Assembly: GCA_004553095.1 (NCBI GenBank) | Contig: SFMJ01000095.1 | Coordinates: forward strand, 1 to 7,419 | Direction of reading: 5' to 3' | Length of the DNA stretch: 7,419 nt | Origin: Bacteroidales bacterium | GTDB lineage: Bacteria > Bacteroidota > Bacteroidia > Bacteroidales > Muribaculaceae | Shown here: piece by piece, positions 6,432 through 7,419 of the stretch | Position numbering within the stretch: the first letter of the stretch is position 1 | Layout of the letters: each line of letters starts with the position of its first letter | Position numbers and translations under genes: made by a program | Notes under the pieces: generated by a model | What the model saw: the letters and a program-made list of their open reading frames with translations, nothing else | Told to the model about the DNA's origin: nothing | The model's database searches: none

Positions 6432-6458
6432 TTGTTATTGTCTCTTTTAATTTATCGT

Positions 6459-7116
6459 ATGAAAAAATTCTTGTTCGGCGCCCTGTGCGCTCTCAGCGTG
6501 GCAAGCTTGAATGCTGCCGATTTCTTCTCCACCGAGAAGTGTGACGATTTCATCACTTTCGTTCCATAACGAAACGTGGGGCACCGGCTTCAGCGTCGGT
6601 GTGGTGGCTGACCTTAATATCCGTGATTATCTCTCGATCCAGCCCGGTGTCTTCTTTGATACCCGTAGCGGTCGTTACGCTCTGGCAGGAACTGCCGTCG
6701 GCTCCGGCCTCGAAGCCATCTGCGGAGCCGATGAATATACTCAGCTCGGCAAGCGCAATAGCTATAACCTCACCATCCCCATCATGGCTGTGATGCACTT
6801 CAACATCGTCGATGAAGTGAGATGGAACGTCGAGTTCGGACCATACCTCGCCATCCTCCTCGATTCGAAAAACAAGGTGACTCACCTCATGTCCGGCGCC
6901 GAGAACCCTGTGCCACTATTCACGCAGACTCCCGCTTCGGTCGATTTCGGATTCAAGATGGGCACCGGATTCGAAATCTTCGACCATTACTACATCGGTG
7001 CACACTACATGGCAGGCTGCATCTCCGCCTGGAAAGAACTCAAAATCGACAACCTCAAAAAGAACTTCGGTGGCCTAACCAAAGGTTGGACCTTCACCAT
7101 AGGCTACAACTTCTAA
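6459..7116 (+). pseudogene. Outer-membrane beta-barrel protein gene broken by a frameshift
   Basis: From ATG 6459 the frame encodes a clear signal peptide, MKKFLFGALCALSVASLNAA (cleavage after an AxA-like site), then DFFSTEKCDDFITFVP and a TAA at 6567-6569. The barrel continues one frame over, from about 6562 (FHNETWGTGFSVGVVADLN) to the stop at 7116. It has alternating beta-strand patterns such as RDYLSIQPGVFFDTRSG, SYNLTIPIMAVMHFN, VRWNVEFGPYLAILL and VDFGFKMGTGFEIF. It ends YNF, the C-terminal Phe that outer-membrane barrels use for assembly. It resembles the small OmpA-like barrels (OMP_b-brl_2 type) common in Bacteroidales, usually about 200-230 residues. The barrel frame itself has an ATG at 6511, directly after a TGA in that frame, which would make a protein without a signal peptide and therefore not exported. 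The frame changes by one base around 6558-6566, where a normal protein would have more sequence after DFITF. An out-of-frame deletion or a sequencing error both fit. Confidence 0.75.
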
Positions 7117-7127
7117 TCCCCTACAAT

Positions 7128-7162
7128 AAGTCGGCGCATGCGGGTTTGCGCCGACTTTTTTT
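7128..7162 (+). terminator. Intrinsic terminator after the barrel gene
   Basis: AAGTCGGCGCA (7128-7138) pairs perfectly with TGCGCCGACTT (7147-7157) around an 8-base loop, followed by a T run ending at 7162. It begins 11 bases after the barrel stop codon and is a textbook rho-independent terminator, which shows the locus was a normal transcription unit. Confidence 0.92.
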
Positions 7163-7199
7163 GCTCCATGTGTTAATAAATGTTAAAGTTGGAGATTTG

Positions 7200-7232
7200 T
7201 TTGCTTTATTCCGATTTTTATGCCTATCTTTG
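7200..7232 (+). promoter_or_regulatory. Bacteroidetes-type promoter reading out of the window
   Basis: TTTG at 7200-7203 and TATCTTTG at 7225-7232 match the -33 and -7 elements, with 21 bases between them. The -7 box is followed by CAG. Transcription should start near 7237-7240 and run right. It lies downstream of a strong terminator, so it begins a new unit. This is the best promoter in the window. Confidence 0.7.
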
Positions 7233-7234
7233 CA

Positions 7235-7256
7235 GTGTTGTATTTCACTACAACAC
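7235..7256. repeat. 22-base palindrome at the predicted transcription start
   Basis: GTGTTGTA (7235-7242) and TACAACAC (7249-7256) are perfect inverted repeats separated by TTTCAC. Because the predicted start falls inside the left arm, a complete RNA hairpin may not form. A symmetric binding site for a dimeric regulator overlapping +1 is an alternative reading. No regulator gene is in the window to test this. Confidence 0.5.
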
Positions 7257-7419
7257 GACATCAGTGCAATGGCAGGTGTCGCATCACTCTAAAAAACAAT
7301 CAGTTTTTTAATACCAATCATTAAGAGCGCGTTCCTTAAATTTTTGGGGTCGTAGAGGTCGTAGCCTTGAGTCGATTTTGATTACTTGCTGAAAGGAGCA
7401 TACTCCTGTATGTGACTGA
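7257..7419 (+). other. Non-coding, structured leader or small-RNA region
   Basis: No plus-strand frame stays open across this stretch; only a 7-codon ORF (7269-7292, MAGVASL) has a start and stop. TAAAAAAC (7290-7297) and GTTTTTTA (7303-7310) form an 8-bp AT hairpin with a 5-base loop, which could be a weak terminator. GTCGTAG occurs twice near 7350-7366. At 7394-7412 two overlapping hairpins are possible. On the minus strand a frame enters from the right edge and stops at 7310-7308 after 36 codons; it is not recognisable and I do not call it a gene. If the promoter at 7200-7232 serves a gene, its leader is over 170 bases long. The alternative is an independent small RNA ending near 7310. Confidence 0.4.

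Noticed and set aside
6822..7292. A 156-codon plus-strand frame overlapping the barrel region and its terminator
   Set aside because: It runs through the barrel-coding part in another frame, through the intrinsic terminator and through the next promoter, so it cannot be a normal gene.
7308..7418. A minus-strand frame of 36 codons entering from the right edge
   Set aside because: It is short, has no recognised motif, overlaps a promoter-led plus-strand leader, and its start is outside the window. It is possible but not supported.
1..7419. CRISPR array, tRNA, rRNA or insertion sequence
   Set aside because: I saw no regularly spaced repeats, no tRNA-like cloverleaf with a T-arm consensus, no rRNA sequence, and no transposase or matching terminal inverted repeats.

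Overview
The window looks like chromosome from a Gram-negative member of Bacteroidales, perhaps the Muribaculaceae. Three things point there: gene starts without Shine-Dalgarno sequences, upstream boxes matching the Bacteroidetes -7 consensus TAnnTTTG, and a set of genes typical of that order (MnmE, PepT, a MiaA of the GGSMMY type, a YitT transporter-like protein, and a small OmpA-like barrel with a C-terminal Phe). The assignment to order is an inference from style and protein content, and no rRNA is present to confirm it.

Left edge (1-564). An AT-rich accessory-looking gene on the minus strand runs off the window at base 1. Only 10 bases upstream of its start lies a decayed 3' remnant of a histidine-phosphatase (phosphoglycerate mutase-like) gene. 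Together they look like a patch of gene turnover next to conserved chromosome.

Centre (565-5124). On the minus strand, a gene for a membrane-anchored or secreted DNA/RNA non-specific nuclease lies upstream of mnmE (tRNA wobble-uridine modification GTPase). Diverging from the nuclease on the plus strand is pepT (aminotripeptidase), followed after 5 bases by miaA (tRNA A37 prenyltransferase), a probable two-gene operon. A GC-rich hairpin sits just before pepT. miaA ends inside an 18-bp perfect hairpin flanked by an A run and a T run, which could terminate both miaA and the converging gene.

Right part (5125-7419). A minus-strand YitT/DUF2179 membrane protein gene converges on miaA. A promoter-rich spacer with divergent -7 boxes separates it from a plus-strand outer-membrane barrel gene. 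That gene is broken: the signal peptide and the barrel are in different frames, with a stop between them. A strong terminator follows. The last ~250 bases hold a well-formed Bacteroidetes promoter, a 22-base palindrome at the expected transcription start, two further hairpin regions and no plus-strand coding frame. They look like the start of a long structured leader or a small RNA for something beyond the window.

The two tRNA-modification genes both act on the anticodon loop but are in separate transcription units. I found no CRISPR array, tRNA, rRNA, insertion sequence or obvious new multi-gene system. The points most worth a second look are the broken barrel gene, the left-edge accessory gene with its remnant neighbour, and the structured right-hand leader.
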